A stretch of DNA of 38,866 nt from CAYLLN01 sp036496265 (GTDB lineage: Bacteria; Planctomycetota; Planctomycetia; Pirellulales; Pirellulaceae): contig DASXLL010000281.1 of the NCBI GenBank assembly GCA_036496265.1, positions 1 through 38,866 of the forward strand, read 5' to 3'. Below, piece after piece: positions 23,901 through 31,694 of this stretch. The notes beneath the pieces are model-generated. The model was not told the origin of the DNA, did no database searches, and was given only the letters and a program-made list of their open reading frames with translations. The position numbers and the translations under genes are program-made. The stretch's first letter is position 1. The number at the start of each line of letters is the position of its first letter.

Positions 23901-24345
23901 CGAAGGCGGCCCGTGTGACATCGAGCGGCTTATCGAACGCCAACTCGGCTTTTGGAGCTTCCAAAATGATCGGGCGAGCGCGTTTGGCCGGTGGTGAGCC
24001 ATCGGCCGGTATTGTAGTCGCAGCGCCGCGAGCCCCAAAAATGAGTACGCAGGGCTTTAGTTCCAGATTGCCGCCTTCGACGGGCTTGTAGTCTTGAATC
24101 AGCAGCATGCACTGCTCGGTTTCGACGATTTTGGGATCGCCCAAGACCCAGTGGCCAGGCGGAAACAGCGTCGCCAGTTGCTTTTTAGTGTCGTCCGTCA
24201 CCGGCGGAGTCACCGGGCCACTCGCGATGTTCGCTCCTCGCGGAATCGGAGGTGGCTCGAGCCACGGCGCAACGGCTACCGCGTACGTGCTGAATGCGAT
24301 CAGCAGCACGGTGACGGCCGAGATGTAGCGGTAAAAGTGAATCAC
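20914..24345 (-). CDS. Large OstA/LptA-like envelope protein
   Basis: A 1143-residue protein with an N-terminal hydrophobic segment (VTVLLIAFSTYAVAVAPWLE) that is a signal anchor or peptide. Several blocks look like LptA/OstA or LptC beta-jellyroll repeats: DALHVKTRAVWLDRQ, IELRCQGEFTFDCMAQVARF, TLRCDELMLHFG, LHIVWHDGLIFDG, and KVRGQKFDVDAPIVAYSSQK. It follows kdsD and kdsC in the order where E. coli has lptC-lptA, so I infer a periplasmic bridge for LPS or a related lipid. Low-complexity repeat translations occur at residues about 505-522 and 736-755. Several extra domains are unassigned, and LptD-like barrel features were not seen. Confidence 0.68.
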   Translation of the reverse strand: MIHFYRYISAVTVLLIAFSTYAVAVAPWLEPPPIPRGANIASGPVTPPVTDDTKKQLATLFPPGHWVLGDPKIVETEQCMLLIQDYKPVEGGNLELKPCVLIFGARGAATTIPADGSPPAKRARPIILEAPKAELAFDKPLDVTRAAFGRVEKGTLAGEVTIYSPPTTPTSGDALHVKTRAVWLDRQSIRTSNDVEFQYGDSSGRGRILEIALKSSEEGSKQKSKSPMGPIQTVTLRHLDYFRLATAGRGVLGNALPNSKSPPGVAGPQPAAGSTNNDNAPIELRCQGEFTFDCMAQVARFEKQVEVKRLLPNVAPDTLRCDELMLHFGEPQNPPAAGDAAAANADPLAGRLQKLIAIGAPAVLESPTSALRAVAAHMEYSVVSQQVVLKANAQRNVTQVSLVQNQQHFIAPELQYQMSESKRLGRLLATGPGELRMLHGEGVEQQTITARWGKTLQIQPQELFQVISLVQAASVTIDPMGRFDGNELHLWVQEAVADDGSAAIENGRARLLPLGGMSRAPSQGHPQTVGPAGASTSPIAADSPTTSLIPHRLVGTGGVRVVSEQLDVDTNRLQAWFIHLPPNATDASPQRLPPIAPPPIREPVQPAAYLPASEPQAAIRDIKPPSLQRFHVGGEQIQLQAIIRGRAFELEDLLIDGKADILETRTPEPNLEPIFARGSRLELRHGSVPAATTVKIDGQPAETGGRGMTLAGRTIDLARGKNELRIDGYGEATMPMQGTGDRGQRAGDRSQGSGAGGPTLGMMPFAGPAGPAGPAKNVTPQKLHIVWHDGLIFDGLTARITGDVEMRTATPDAGQHGGTAQLARAPVLEVMLKDRFDFQSMGRTPGLPTSTFASQPASSPAGQPQLARVFLDGGMTGVYGKNDGFDEAGHLVSCEQLRSRNVTMDMLTNELYAQGPGWVSSVRKGSPQGPGAIGQEPVAKIQGPVGPPNAEANQLTSIHVAFEKEMVGDLKARQITFHQQVETTYSPANDFADVIAADAIKDLSERVVLMTSDSLKVTEFLQPPPRWIEVEAIGNTKVRGQKFDVDAPIVAYSSQKETIKIEGNGRASAKAWVRQNPGDKPTSFEGERFTYNLRTGAFTPEVVKGIHFNLPPNMKLGVPAMPGGTTPTGMPATTPTKSSRRFP
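22071..22140. repeat. Heptamer repeat array inside the OstA-like gene
   Basis: About ten 7-bp units, such as CTGGCTC, CTATCCC, CTGCCCT, CTGTCCC, CTGTCTC and CTGTCCC. Translated on the minus strand it gives a Gly/Arg/Gln/Asp/Ser-rich stretch (GTGDRGQRAGDRSQGSG). Confidence 0.85.
22778..22828. repeat. Partial dispersed repeat inside the OstA-like gene
   Basis: Contains GCCTCGCCCTCCC (22815-22827), one end of the element at 1035-1102, and is translated as NGRARLLPLGG. Diverged over the other half. Confidence 0.65.
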
Positions 24346-24357
24346 GGGGAAGAATGA

Positions 24358-24500
24358 TCAAAATACAAGCACCAAATCACAAACAAATTCGAAGCACTAA
24401 AAACGAATGACCAAACGCCGCGGTGCTGCTTTTTTGGTGTATTAAGAATTCGAAATTGATGCTTGTTTGTAATTTGGTGCTTGAGTTTTGTGATTTGTTT
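24358..24500. repeat. Long AT-rich heptamer-based inverted repeat
   Basis: The left arm has units such as AAAATAC, AAGCACC, AAATCAC, AAACAAA; the right arm has their complements (TTTGTAATTTGGTGCTTG, TTTTGTGATTTG). It fills the gap between kdsC and the OstA-like gene. As RNA it could form a long stem, for instance for differential expression of the two genes. Confidence 0.8.
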
Positions 24501-25022
24501 TTAGGTCATGTACCTTTGAATCGCCTCTTCCCAGCGACTCTTGGCTTTCAAAATTGTTTCGATCAGCTCGCGAACGGCGCCCTGGCCGCCAGCGAGTTGC
24601 GTGACGTGTCCGGCGTTGGCTCGGACTTCAGTCGCGGCGTCGGCGACGGCGACACCGAGGCCGACGGCGCGGATGACGGGCAGGTCGGTAAGGTCGTCGC
24701 CGATGTAGCAAACTTGTTCGGGCCGCAGGCGGCAGTCGCGAATGATCTCCAGCGCCGCGGGCAGCTTGTCTTCAAAGCCCTGGCGGACGATATCGATGCC
24801 GAGCTCGCTGGCGCGGAGCTTGACGATGTGACTGGTTCGAGCCGTCAGCAGACCGAAACGAAATCCGGCCCGCTGCCAGAGCTTGATCCCAAGCCCGTCG
24901 CGAATGCGAAAGCCCTTCACTTCGACGCCCTGGTTGTCGTACCAGATCGTCCCATCGGTCAGGACGCCATCGACGTCGGACAAAATCAGTTCGATGCGGC
25001 GGCAAGCTTCGGTTAGATTCAT
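24501..25022 (-). CDS. kdsC: 3-deoxy-D-manno-octulosonate 8-phosphate phosphatase
   Basis: A 173-residue HAD phosphatase with SDVDGVLTDG (Asp16, Asp18), the KdsC-type motif DGLGIKLWQRAGFRFGLLTAR, EDKLPAALEIIRD, and the acidic GDDLTDLPVI motif. It removes phosphate from Kdo-8-phosphate during lipopolysaccharide core synthesis. The frame is open back to 25079, but the extra 19 residues (SCSNSPRGSRLPLAV) come from a GAGGCGTGAGCCTC palindrome and a heptamer array, so the ATG at 25022 is preferred. Confidence 0.92.
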   Translation of the reverse strand: MNLTEACRRIELILSDVDGVLTDGTIWYDNQGVEVKGFRIRDGLGIKLWQRAGFRFGLLTARTSHIVKLRASELGIDIVRQGFEDKLPAALEIIRDCRLRPEQVCYIGDDLTDLPVIRAVGLGVAVADAATEVRANAGHVTQLAGGQGAVRELIETILKAKSRWEEAIQRYMT

Positions 25023-25061
25023 CACGGCGAGCGGGAGGCGTGAGCCTCTCGGTGAGTTTGA

Positions 25062-25191
25062 ACAGGAGACAGGTGACAACGATCAGGAGTCAGTGGGCCG
25101 ATGCAGGCGGAAGCCCGGAATAGCTCGCGCCGAACTTTGAACCTTGAACTTTGAACCTTGAACTGCGTCGTCGGGCGCAAGCCCGACGACG
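25062..25191. repeat. Composite repeat: heptamer arrays and a perfect palindrome
   Basis: A partial heptamer run (ACAGGAG, ACAGGTG) at 25062-25077, four exact units ACTTTGA/ACCTTGA at 25134-25161, and an 11-bp perfect stem CGTCGTCGGGC - GCAA - GCCCGACGACG at 25166-25191. The last two are translated as the tail of KdsD. Confidence 0.85.
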
Positions 25192-26177
25192 TCCGTAATA
25201 TCAATCAGCCCAATCGGCCGGCCGGCTTGATCGACGACGGGTAACTCGCTGATTTTACGCTCCGACAGGATTTCACACGCGGCAGGCAGCAATTCACCCG
25301 CACCGATTGTAGTGGGCGAACGGGTCATGACATCCGTCAGCGGGCCGTCGATCGCTGCGTCGCGATTGGCTTCGAGGAGGCGGGCGAGGTCGCTATCGGT
25401 GAAAATGCCGACCAGCCGGTCGATTTCATCCACGATCATGATCGCGCCGGTGCGCCGGCCCGGCCGGCTTTGAATCACCAGCGTTTCGCGTAATGTTTGC
25501 GATTGTCTCGCGACCCGGCATTGCTCGCGGGGACGCATCACTTCGTCCACGCGGGCCAATTTGCGACCCAAGTTGCCGCCGGGATGAAACCGCGCGAAGT
25601 CTTCCGACGAAAAGCCCTTCGCTCGGCTTACAACCAAAGCCAACGCATCACCCACGGCCAGCATCGCCGCCGTGCTGGCAGTTGGCGCGAGGCCGAGAGG
25701 GCACGCTTCGTTGATGGAACCCAAATCCAGCGTGATCGCAGCGTGCTGAGCCAGCGGACTGGCCGTATCGCCGGTCAGCGCGATGATCGTCGTACCCAGA
25801 GATCGCAAACTCGGCAGGATGCGGACGACTTCTTCGGTCTTGCCGCTGAACGACAACATAAGCACGATGTCATCCGCATGCACGCGACCCAAGTCGCCGT
25901 GAATCGCTTCGCCCGGATGCAGGTAATGGCTGCGTGTGCCCGTCGAAGCAAACGTGGCGGCGATTTTTTGGCCGATCAGCCCCGCTTTGCCCATGCCGCT
26001 GACGATGACGCTGCCGCGCGAGGCGGAAACCAGCGCAGCCGCATGGCAAAATTCCTCGCCCAGCCGGTCGGCCAGCGCGAGCAGCGTCCGCCCTTCAGTT
26101 CTTACAATTTCACGCCCCAGCCGAAGCTGTTCAAACGGCGACAGCGCTTCGGGCGCAACTCGTTGCGGCACAGCCAT
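25083..26177 (-). CDS. kdsD: Arabinose-5-phosphate isomerase (KpsF/GutQ family)
   Basis: A 364-residue protein with an N-terminal SIS domain (VIVSGMGKAGLIGQKIAATF, HPGEAIHGDLG, LSFSGKTEEVVRILP) and two CBS domains, the usual KdsD layout. It makes D-arabinose 5-phosphate, the start of Kdo synthesis. The order kdsD-kdsC-OstA-like gene recalls Gram-negative LPS loci. The usual family ends near residue 335; the last 28 residues (from about APDDAVQGSKFKVQ) are encoded by repeats and form a probably unstructured tail. Confidence 0.92.
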   Translation of the reverse strand: MAVPQRVAPEALSPFEQLRLGREIVRTEGRTLLALADRLGEEFCHAAALVSASRGSVIVSGMGKAGLIGQKIAATFASTGTRSHYLHPGEAIHGDLGRVHADDIVLMLSFSGKTEEVVRILPSLRSLGTTIIALTGDTASPLAQHAAITLDLGSINEACPLGLAPTASTAAMLAVGDALALVVSRAKGFSSEDFARFHPGGNLGRKLARVDEVMRPREQCRVARQSQTLRETLVIQSRPGRRTGAIMIVDEIDRLVGIFTDSDLARLLEANRDAAIDGPLTDVMTRSPTTIGAGELLPAACEILSERKISELPVVDQAGRPIGLIDITDVVGLAPDDAVQGSKFKVQSSARAIPGFRLHRPTDS

Positions 26178-26687
26178 AAATCGTCATCCTTGACGGGCGG
26201 AAAAATCCAACAATTTGCTGGCCGTGAATTCTAGGCCGCACTCCCAATCGCCACAACACGAACGATGGAAGCCCATGTCAAAGTTCCGAGCCGTTCTGCT
26301 CTTAACGCAAAGGCGCAAAGGAGACGCAAAGAGCGCAAAGGAAAGGCAAAAAATGCAATCGACTCCGCTCTGCTAAAAAACTTTGCGGCCTTTGCGATTC
26401 TTTGCGTCTTGGCGTTAAAAGTGGTTGAGCCAAGCACCACCATTCAGGCTCTTTTTACGGATCGCCCAGTTTTGTTAGACGAAAACTGCGGTTGACTCCT
26501 GTTGGCAGGCGTTTAATAATCGCCGCCGTGCTAAGGAGGGCACAGTGCCTACTGTGGGCACGCTATCGGCCGACCCAGCCGATGGCAAGGAATGCTATAC
26601 TCCGGCAATTGGCCGCGACCAACCCGCGGACAGTAGCCAATTTTGGCGTCGTTAGAAATAACGGCTGCCAAACGCCAGGAGTGGTTC
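26178..26687. other. Intergenic region between divergent kdsD and dnaG
   Basis: About 510 bases with no convincing gene. Contains a long inverted repeat (26302-26418) and, nearer dnaG, plain sequence. Promoters for both operons should lie here. rpsU, which precedes dnaG in many bacteria, is absent. Confidence 0.65.
26302..26418. repeat. Long inverted repeat of CGCAAAG units
   Basis: The left arm starts TTAACGCAAAGGCGCAAAGG and the right arm ends CTTTGCGTCTTGGCGTTAA; the arms are about 38 bases with a 40-base middle. Closely related sequence forms the start of the sialidase reading frame (7499-7540). Confidence 0.8.
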
Positions 26688-28571
26688 GTGTCATTTCAGG
26701 ACGCCGCGTTCCCAGACGCCAAGGAGCAGGTGCGTCAGGCCACGGATATCGTGGACCTGATCGGCAAGCACCTTGAGCTGCGCCGCGCCGGTCGCGGTTA
26801 TGTCGGCCGCTGCCCGTGGCACGACGACCGCAAGCCGAGCCTGCAGGTCAATCCCGAACGCCAGACCTGGAAATGCTGGGTCTGCGATATCGGCGGCGAT
26901 GTTTTTAGCTTCGTGATGAAACGCGAGGGTTGCGATTTCCGCGAAGCCCTCGAAATGCTGGCCGACCGCGCCGGCATTCAGCTCCGCCAGCAGCCGCAAG
27001 CCAAATCCGCCCCCGGCAGCCCCGACGACAAAAACACGCTCTATCAATGCTGCGACTGGGCCGCGAAGCAATTTCATGAGTATTTGCTGCGTTCGGACGC
27101 CGCCGAAATCGCCCGGCAATATGTCGAAGAGCGGAACATCACACCGACGAGCGTCGAGAAATTCAAAATCGGCTTTTCGCCGAATGAATGGTCGTGGATT
27201 CTCGACCGCGCCCGCAATACGCCGTATTCGCCGAAGATTCTGGAAGCCGTTGGCCTCCTCGGGAAGAGTGAACGCACCGGCAACTACTACGACCGCTTCA
27301 AAGGTCGCGTGATCTTTCCGATCTGCGACACGCAAAACCGCACCATCGCTTTCGGCGGCCGCATTTTGCCAAAACTGGCCGATGAAAATGCCGCGAAGTA
27401 TGTCAACTCGCCCGAAACCCGGCTCTACACCAAAAGCGACACGCTCTACGCCCTCGACATCGTCCGCAACAGCATCAGTAAATCGCGACATCTCACAGTC
27501 GTCGAAGGCTACACCGACGTCATTCTCTGTCACCAGCACGGTGTTGATGACGTTGTCGCCTGCTGCGGCACGGCATTGAACGAACGGCACATCCGCCTTA
27601 TCAAACGCTTCGCCGACACCGTCTATCTCGTCCTCGACGGCGACGCCGCCGGCCAAAACCGCACCAACGACATTCTGGAGTTGTTCGTCGCGGCTCAAAT
27701 GGACCTGCGAATCCTGTCGCTCCCCGACGAGCTCGACCCCGCCGAATTCATGGAAGAGCGCGGTGGCGAAGCTTTCCGCGAGCTGCTGACAACCAGCGCC
27801 ATTGACGCCCTCGAACACAAAATCCGCACCTCCACTCGCGCGATTGATCTAGCCCGCGACACGCATCAGGCGAATTTGGCCCTCGAAGATATTTTGAGAA
27901 CGATCGCTCGCGGCACCGATGACAGCGTAGCAGGCGCTGCGAATTTGCGGGCGAAACAACTAATCGCACGGCTGTCGCGGCAGTTTGGTTTGGACGAAGG
28001 GGACGTTCGCTCTCGGTTTACTGAAATCCGCCGTTCAATAACAGGAAGTCAGAAAGCAGAAGTCAGAGATCGATCAATCGATGCAGCCCATGACACCCGG
28101 CCCCTGGCCTCCTTTTCCTCGATGTCCATTGAGGAATGCGAACTATTGGAGATCCTCTGCCTCCATCCCGAGCTCGCCCCTACCGCACTCACTGATGTGG
28201 CCGACGACGACTTGACATCGTCCACTGCCCGCGAGTTGTTTCAAACTTACCGCCGTCTCGAAGAAGGCGGTTTTTCGCTCGATTTCAACGCTGTTTTGTC
28301 TGAGATCGAAGACCCGCGCCTCAAGCATGTCCTGGTCGAGCTCGACGATCGGGCCCACGACAAATCGCCCAAAGCGATTCTTAATGGGCCCGACCGCTTG
28401 CGGAGTGTCATCCGCCAATTCCACCAGCGGCACGAGGATCGCGAAATTCGCCAGACCGAAGCGGCCCTAGCCAATCGCACCTTTAGCGAACAGGAGGAAA
28501 TGACCGTTCTATCGCAAATGATCGCAGCCAAACGCCGGCAGCAAGGAATCCCAGCGCCCACGGACGGGTAG
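26688..28571 (+). CDS. dnaG: DNA primase
   Basis: A 627-residue primase. The CHC2 zinc finger uses Cys42, His45, Cys63 and Cys66; the catalytic TOPRIM domain has VVEGYTDVILCHQHG and YLVLDGDAAGQ. A C-terminal helicase-interaction region follows. It makes RNA primers for replication. I place the start at GTG 26688 because AGGAG lies six bases before it (26677-26681); the frame extends to a TTG at 26643 without support. Residues of about 453-460 (SQKAEVRD) come from a three-unit heptamer array between the two main parts of the protein. Confidence 0.96.
   Translation: MSFQDAAFPDAKEQVRQATDIVDLIGKHLELRRAGRGYVGRCPWHDDRKPSLQVNPERQTWKCWVCDIGGDVFSFVMKREGCDFREALEMLADRAGIQLRQQPQAKSAPGSPDDKNTLYQCCDWAAKQFHEYLLRSDAAEIARQYVEERNITPTSVEKFKIGFSPNEWSWILDRARNTPYSPKILEAVGLLGKSERTGNYYDRFKGRVIFPICDTQNRTIAFGGRILPKLADENAAKYVNSPETRLYTKSDTLYALDIVRNSISKSRHLTVVEGYTDVILCHQHGVDDVVACCGTALNERHIRLIKRFADTVYLVLDGDAAGQNRTNDILELFVAAQMDLRILSLPDELDPAEFMEERGGEAFRELLTTSAIDALEHKIRTSTRAIDLARDTHQANLALEDILRTIARGTDDSVAGAANLRAKQLIARLSRQFGLDEGDVRSRFTEIRRSITGSQKAEVRDRSIDAAHDTRPLASFSSMSIEECELLEILCLHPELAPTALTDVADDDLTSSTARELFQTYRRLEEGGFSLDFNAVLSEIEDPRLKHVLVELDDRAHDKSPKAILNGPDRLRSVIRQFHQRHEDREIRQTEAALANRTFSEQEEMTVLSQMIAAKRRQQGIPAPTDG
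28047..28067. repeat. Heptamer repeat inside dnaG
   Basis: Three units AGTCAGA, AAGCAGA, AGTCAGA. The 21-bp length keeps the dnaG frame. Confidence 0.75.
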
Positions 28572-28585
28572 CGGCTGCCAGCGGA

Positions 28586-28690
28586 AATGCAGAATGCAGA
28601 ATTCAGAATGCAGAATTGGCGAACCCCGCAGTTCGTCGTTCAAGGAAATCGCATTCATTCTGAATTCATCATTCTGAATTCTGAATATCA
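28586..28690. repeat. Heptamer-based inverted repeat between dnaG and rpoD
   Basis: Left arm units AATGCAG, AATGCAG, AATTCAG, AATGCAG, AATT; the right arm holds ATTCTGAATTC and ATTCTGAATTCTGAAT. The stem would lie just ahead of the rpoD ribosome-binding site (AAGGAGG at 28696-28702) and could affect processing or read-through of the dnaG-rpoD mRNA. Confidence 0.8.
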
Positions 28691-28710
28691 AGTTCAAGGA
28701 GGAACGACCT

Positions 28711-30351
28711 GTGAAGCACATGGAAAAAGATCTGCAAACGCTCGTATGCCGCGGTAAGAACCAAGGCTATCTCACTTACGACGACGTCAACGGCTATCTG
28801 CCCGACCAGGACGTCACGCCCGAAAAGCTCGACAACCTGCTCGTCGCTCTGGAAGACATCGGCATCGAGCTCGTCGATAAGGCGCCGGTAAAACCGGGCC
28901 AGCCGCAATTGAAAGTTTTTCCGCCGGTCGATGATCAACCCTCGCTGATTAAGCCGGAAGAAGAAAAGAAGCTCAACAGCGACCCGATCCGGCTGTACCT
29001 GTCCCAGATGTCCACAATTCCGCTGCTGAGCCGCTCGGAAGAGATTTCGCTAGCTAAAAAGATTGAAGTCACGCGCAAGCGCTTCCGCCGCGCTCTGCTT
29101 TCCTGCGACTACGCTCTGCGGGCGACCGTCGAGACGCTGAAGCAAGTCTATCGGGGCGAATTGCCGTTTGACCGGACGATCAAGGTCTCGCTGACCGAGC
29201 AGCTCACCAAAGAGCAGATCCTCGCCCGGATGCCCCACAACCTGGCGACGATGGACAACTTGCTCAACGCCAACCGCCGTGATTTCGCGAAGCTGATTCG
29301 CAAATCGACTCCTCAAGCTGAGCGCGTGACCGCCCGCAAAATGTTCCTACGCCGCCGCCGCAAGTGCCTGCAGCTCGTCGAAGAGCTCAGTCTCCGTACT
29401 CGCCGCGTGCTGCCGTTAATGCGGCAGCTCGAAGAGTTTTCGGAGCGGCTCGACGAAGTCCAATCGCGCCTGGCCGAAATTCGCCACGACCCGGCCGCAC
29501 GCGATGAGCGCGCCAACCTGCGTCGCGAGTTGGCCGACTTGATGAAAATGACGCTCGAAAGCCCCAAAAGCTTGCGTCAGCGCTGCCTGTCGGTCCGTAA
29601 GCACCACTTGGAATACGAGGTGGCCAAGCGCGAGCTCTCCAGCGGCAATCTGCGCCTCGTCGTCTCGATCGCGAAGAAATATCGCAACCGCGGTCTGACC
29701 TTCCTCGACTTGATTCAGGAAGGCAACACCGGCCTGATGCGGGCCGTCGATAAGTTCGAATATCGCCGCGGCTTCAAATTCAGCACCTATGCCACGTGGT
29801 GGATTCGTCAGGCGATCACGCGAGCGATCGCCGATCAGGCTCGTACGATCCGCATCCCGGTCCACATGATCGACGTCCTCAGCAAGCTTCGCAACATTCA
29901 AAAGCGGCTGCTGCAAGACTACGGCCGCGAAGGCACGACGGAAGAGATTGCTGATCTGTCGGGCCTGCCGATCGAAGAAGTCCGCCGCGTGCTCGACATC
30001 GGCCGCCATCCAGTGAGCCTTGACCGACCCGTGGGCGACAGTGAGGACGCCAGCTTCGGCGAGTTCCTCGAAGACCAGGCCAGCGATAACCCTGTCCAAC
30101 TCGCCAATCAGGGCATCTTGCGGCAAAAGATCGAAAGCCTGCTCAAGACGCTCACCTGGCGCGAGCGGGAAATCATCCGCCTCCGCTACGGCCTGCAAGA
30201 CGGCTATACCTACACGCTCGAAGAGGTCGGCCGCATCTTCAAGGTCACCCGCGAACGCGTCCGCCAAATCGAGGCCAAAGCCGTCCGCAAGCTGCAACAC
30301 CCCATCCGCAGCATGCACTTGGAAGGCTTTTTGAAGCAAATGGCGGGATAG
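28711..30351 (+). CDS. rpoD: Primary sigma factor RpoD (sigma-70)
   Basis: A 546-residue sigma-70. Region 1.1 (residues 1-60) is followed by DPIRLYLSQMSTIPLLS (region 1.2), a nonconserved insert, region 2 with SIAKKYRNRGLTFLDLIQEG and FSTYATWWIRQAITRAI (-10 binding and melting), region 3, and region 4 with TRERVRQIEAKAVRKLQHP (-35 binding). It directs RNA polymerase to housekeeping promoters. A GTG start is used with AAGGAGG eight bases upstream; ATG 28720 is an alternative. It forms a pair with dnaG, as in the macromolecular synthesis operon. Confidence 0.96.
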   Translation: MKHMEKDLQTLVCRGKNQGYLTYDDVNGYLPDQDVTPEKLDNLLVALEDIGIELVDKAPVKPGQPQLKVFPPVDDQPSLIKPEEEKKLNSDPIRLYLSQMSTIPLLSRSEEISLAKKIEVTRKRFRRALLSCDYALRATVETLKQVYRGELPFDRTIKVSLTEQLTKEQILARMPHNLATMDNLLNANRRDFAKLIRKSTPQAERVTARKMFLRRRRKCLQLVEELSLRTRRVLPLMRQLEEFSERLDEVQSRLAEIRHDPAARDERANLRRELADLMKMTLESPKSLRQRCLSVRKHHLEYEVAKRELSSGNLRLVVSIAKKYRNRGLTFLDLIQEGNTGLMRAVDKFEYRRGFKFSTYATWWIRQAITRAIADQARTIRIPVHMIDVLSKLRNIQKRLLQDYGREGTTEEIADLSGLPIEEVRRVLDIGRHPVSLDRPVGDSEDASFGEFLEDQASDNPVQLANQGILRQKIESLLKTLTWREREIIRLRYGLQDGYTYTLEEVGRIFKVTRERVRQIEAKAVRKLQHPIRSMHLEGFLKQMAG

Positions 30352-30490
30352 CAAAAGGCAAAATGACCAATGACCAAGTAACAATGACCAAACAAATTCA
30401 AATAAACAATGACCGAATGACGCTCAGCCGCATTCGGTCATTCGACATTGGATTTTGTTTGTGATTTGATGCTTGTAACTTGGTGCTTCC
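30352..30490. repeat. Heptamer-based inverted repeat after rpoD
   Basis: Left arm units include AATGACC, AATGACC, AAGTAAC, AATGACC; the right arm has GGTCATT, CGACATT, GGATTTT, GTTTGTG. An inner hairpin (GACCGAATGACG... CATTCGGTC) sits at the centre. Similar in build to 24358-24500. The rest of the gap to 30632 shows no gene. Confidence 0.8.
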
Positions 30491-30632
30491 CACGATTTGC
30501 CATTGCCTCCCCGGCCGCAATCTGGCAAATTTGCAGCCCCGCTGATCAATGATGATCAAACCGACTGATTGACAGCACCCGAATGTCAACCGGTCGGAAT
30601 ATTCCGAACGGATTCAGAGAGGCTTTCCTCAA

Positions 30633-30923
30633 ATGGACTTCGCCGCGCTCTCAGCCGACCCAGGGCTGATCTTTTGGCTCCTCGCCCCGCTGCACGTCCT
30701 TGGCCTGGGGAGCGTTCTATTAACGCGGCTGCCGCTTTCGCATCGCGTACACACATTTTGCCACCACGGGTTTGTCCTCTGTCTGTTCATCGTCGCCGGC
30801 GCGACGTTGCTGACGATCATGACACGCAACAATTGGTGGGTCTGGAGCGGCACGACGTTCTCCATTATGGCCGTCGGCGCCACGGCCGAATGGGGCCGGG
30901 CGGTTCACGCGACCGGCTTCTAG
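30633..30923 (+). CDS. Small membrane protein of unknown function
   Basis: A 96-residue protein with three predicted transmembrane segments (about 12-30, 46-62 and 69-84) and histidines in HRVHTFCHHG. It matches no family I recognise. The reading is supported by membrane-type composition and a GAGAGG ahead of the ATG. Confidence 0.6.
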   Translation: MDFAALSADPGLIFWLLAPLHVLGLGSVLLTRLPLSHRVHTFCHHGFVLCLFIVAGATLLTIMTRNNWWVWSGTTFSIMAVGATAEWGRAVHATGF

Positions 30924-30985
30924 CGGTACTCGAAAACCAACGGAAATGCTTGACGCGGCTGCTTGAGCGGTGAACAATCACGCTC

Positions 30986-31693
30986 ATGAAAAAGCTCATC
31001 CATCTTTCCGTTGCCGCGGTTCTGGTCCTCGTATCTTCGCTGGTCACCCGCGCCCAGCAGCCGCAATCGTCGGCGGCCACTTCTGCCCAGCAGCCGCATG
31101 ATTCGAGCCGCTGGGACAAGGCGATTGCTGCATTTGAGGCCCAAGACAAAATCAATCCGCCGCCGAAAGATGCACTGCTCTTCATCGGCTCCTCGACAAT
31201 CGTCCGCTGGAAGACGCTGGCCCAGGATTATCCCGATCACAAAGTCATCAACCGCGGCTTCGGTGGATCGCAAATCGCTGACTCCGTCAATTTTGCCGAC
31301 CGAATCATCATCCCGTATGCTCCGCGGGCCGTGTTTCTGCGTGCCGGCGGCAACGATTTGAATGCGGGCAAATCAGTCGAGCAGGTTTTCAACGACTTCA
31401 AGGCGTTTGTAGCCAAGATTCAGAGCAAGCTACCCAATACCGACATCTTTTTCATCGGCCTCAGTCCCAGTATCGCTCGCTGGAAGCAGGCCGATAAAGA
31501 GAAGGAGCTTAATTATCTCGTCAGGGACTACGTTGCTGGCAAGCCGCACCTCAAATATATCGAAAGCTTTGACATGGTCCTCGGCCCCGACGGCAAGCCG
31601 CGCGAAGACTTGTTCGTCGAGGACAAGCTGCACTTCAACGCGGAAGGGAACAAGCTGCTGGCGGAAAAAGTGCGACCCTATCTGCCGAAATAG
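30986..31693 (+). CDS. Secreted SGNH/GDSL hydrolase
   Basis: A 235-residue protein with a signal peptide (MKKLIHLSVAAVLVLVSSLV). Block I is FIGSSTIVRW, with Ser70 as nucleophile; block II NRGFGGSQ and block III RAGGNDLN supply the oxyanion Gly and Asn; block V DKLHFNAEGN supplies the Asp and His. It is an esterase, lipase or carbohydrate deacetylase acting outside the cytoplasm. A dispersed repeat follows the stop. Confidence 0.92.
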   Translation: MKKLIHLSVAAVLVLVSSLVTRAQQPQSSAATSAQQPHDSSRWDKAIAAFEAQDKINPPPKDALLFIGSSTIVRWKTLAQDYPDHKVINRGFGGSQIADSVNFADRIIIPYAPRAVFLRAGGNDLNAGKSVEQVFNDFKAFVAKIQSKLPNTDIFFIGLSPSIARWKQADKEKELNYLVRDYVAGKPHLKYIESFDMVLGPDGKPREDLFVEDKLHFNAEGNKLLAEKVRPYLPK

Positions 31694-31694
31694 C

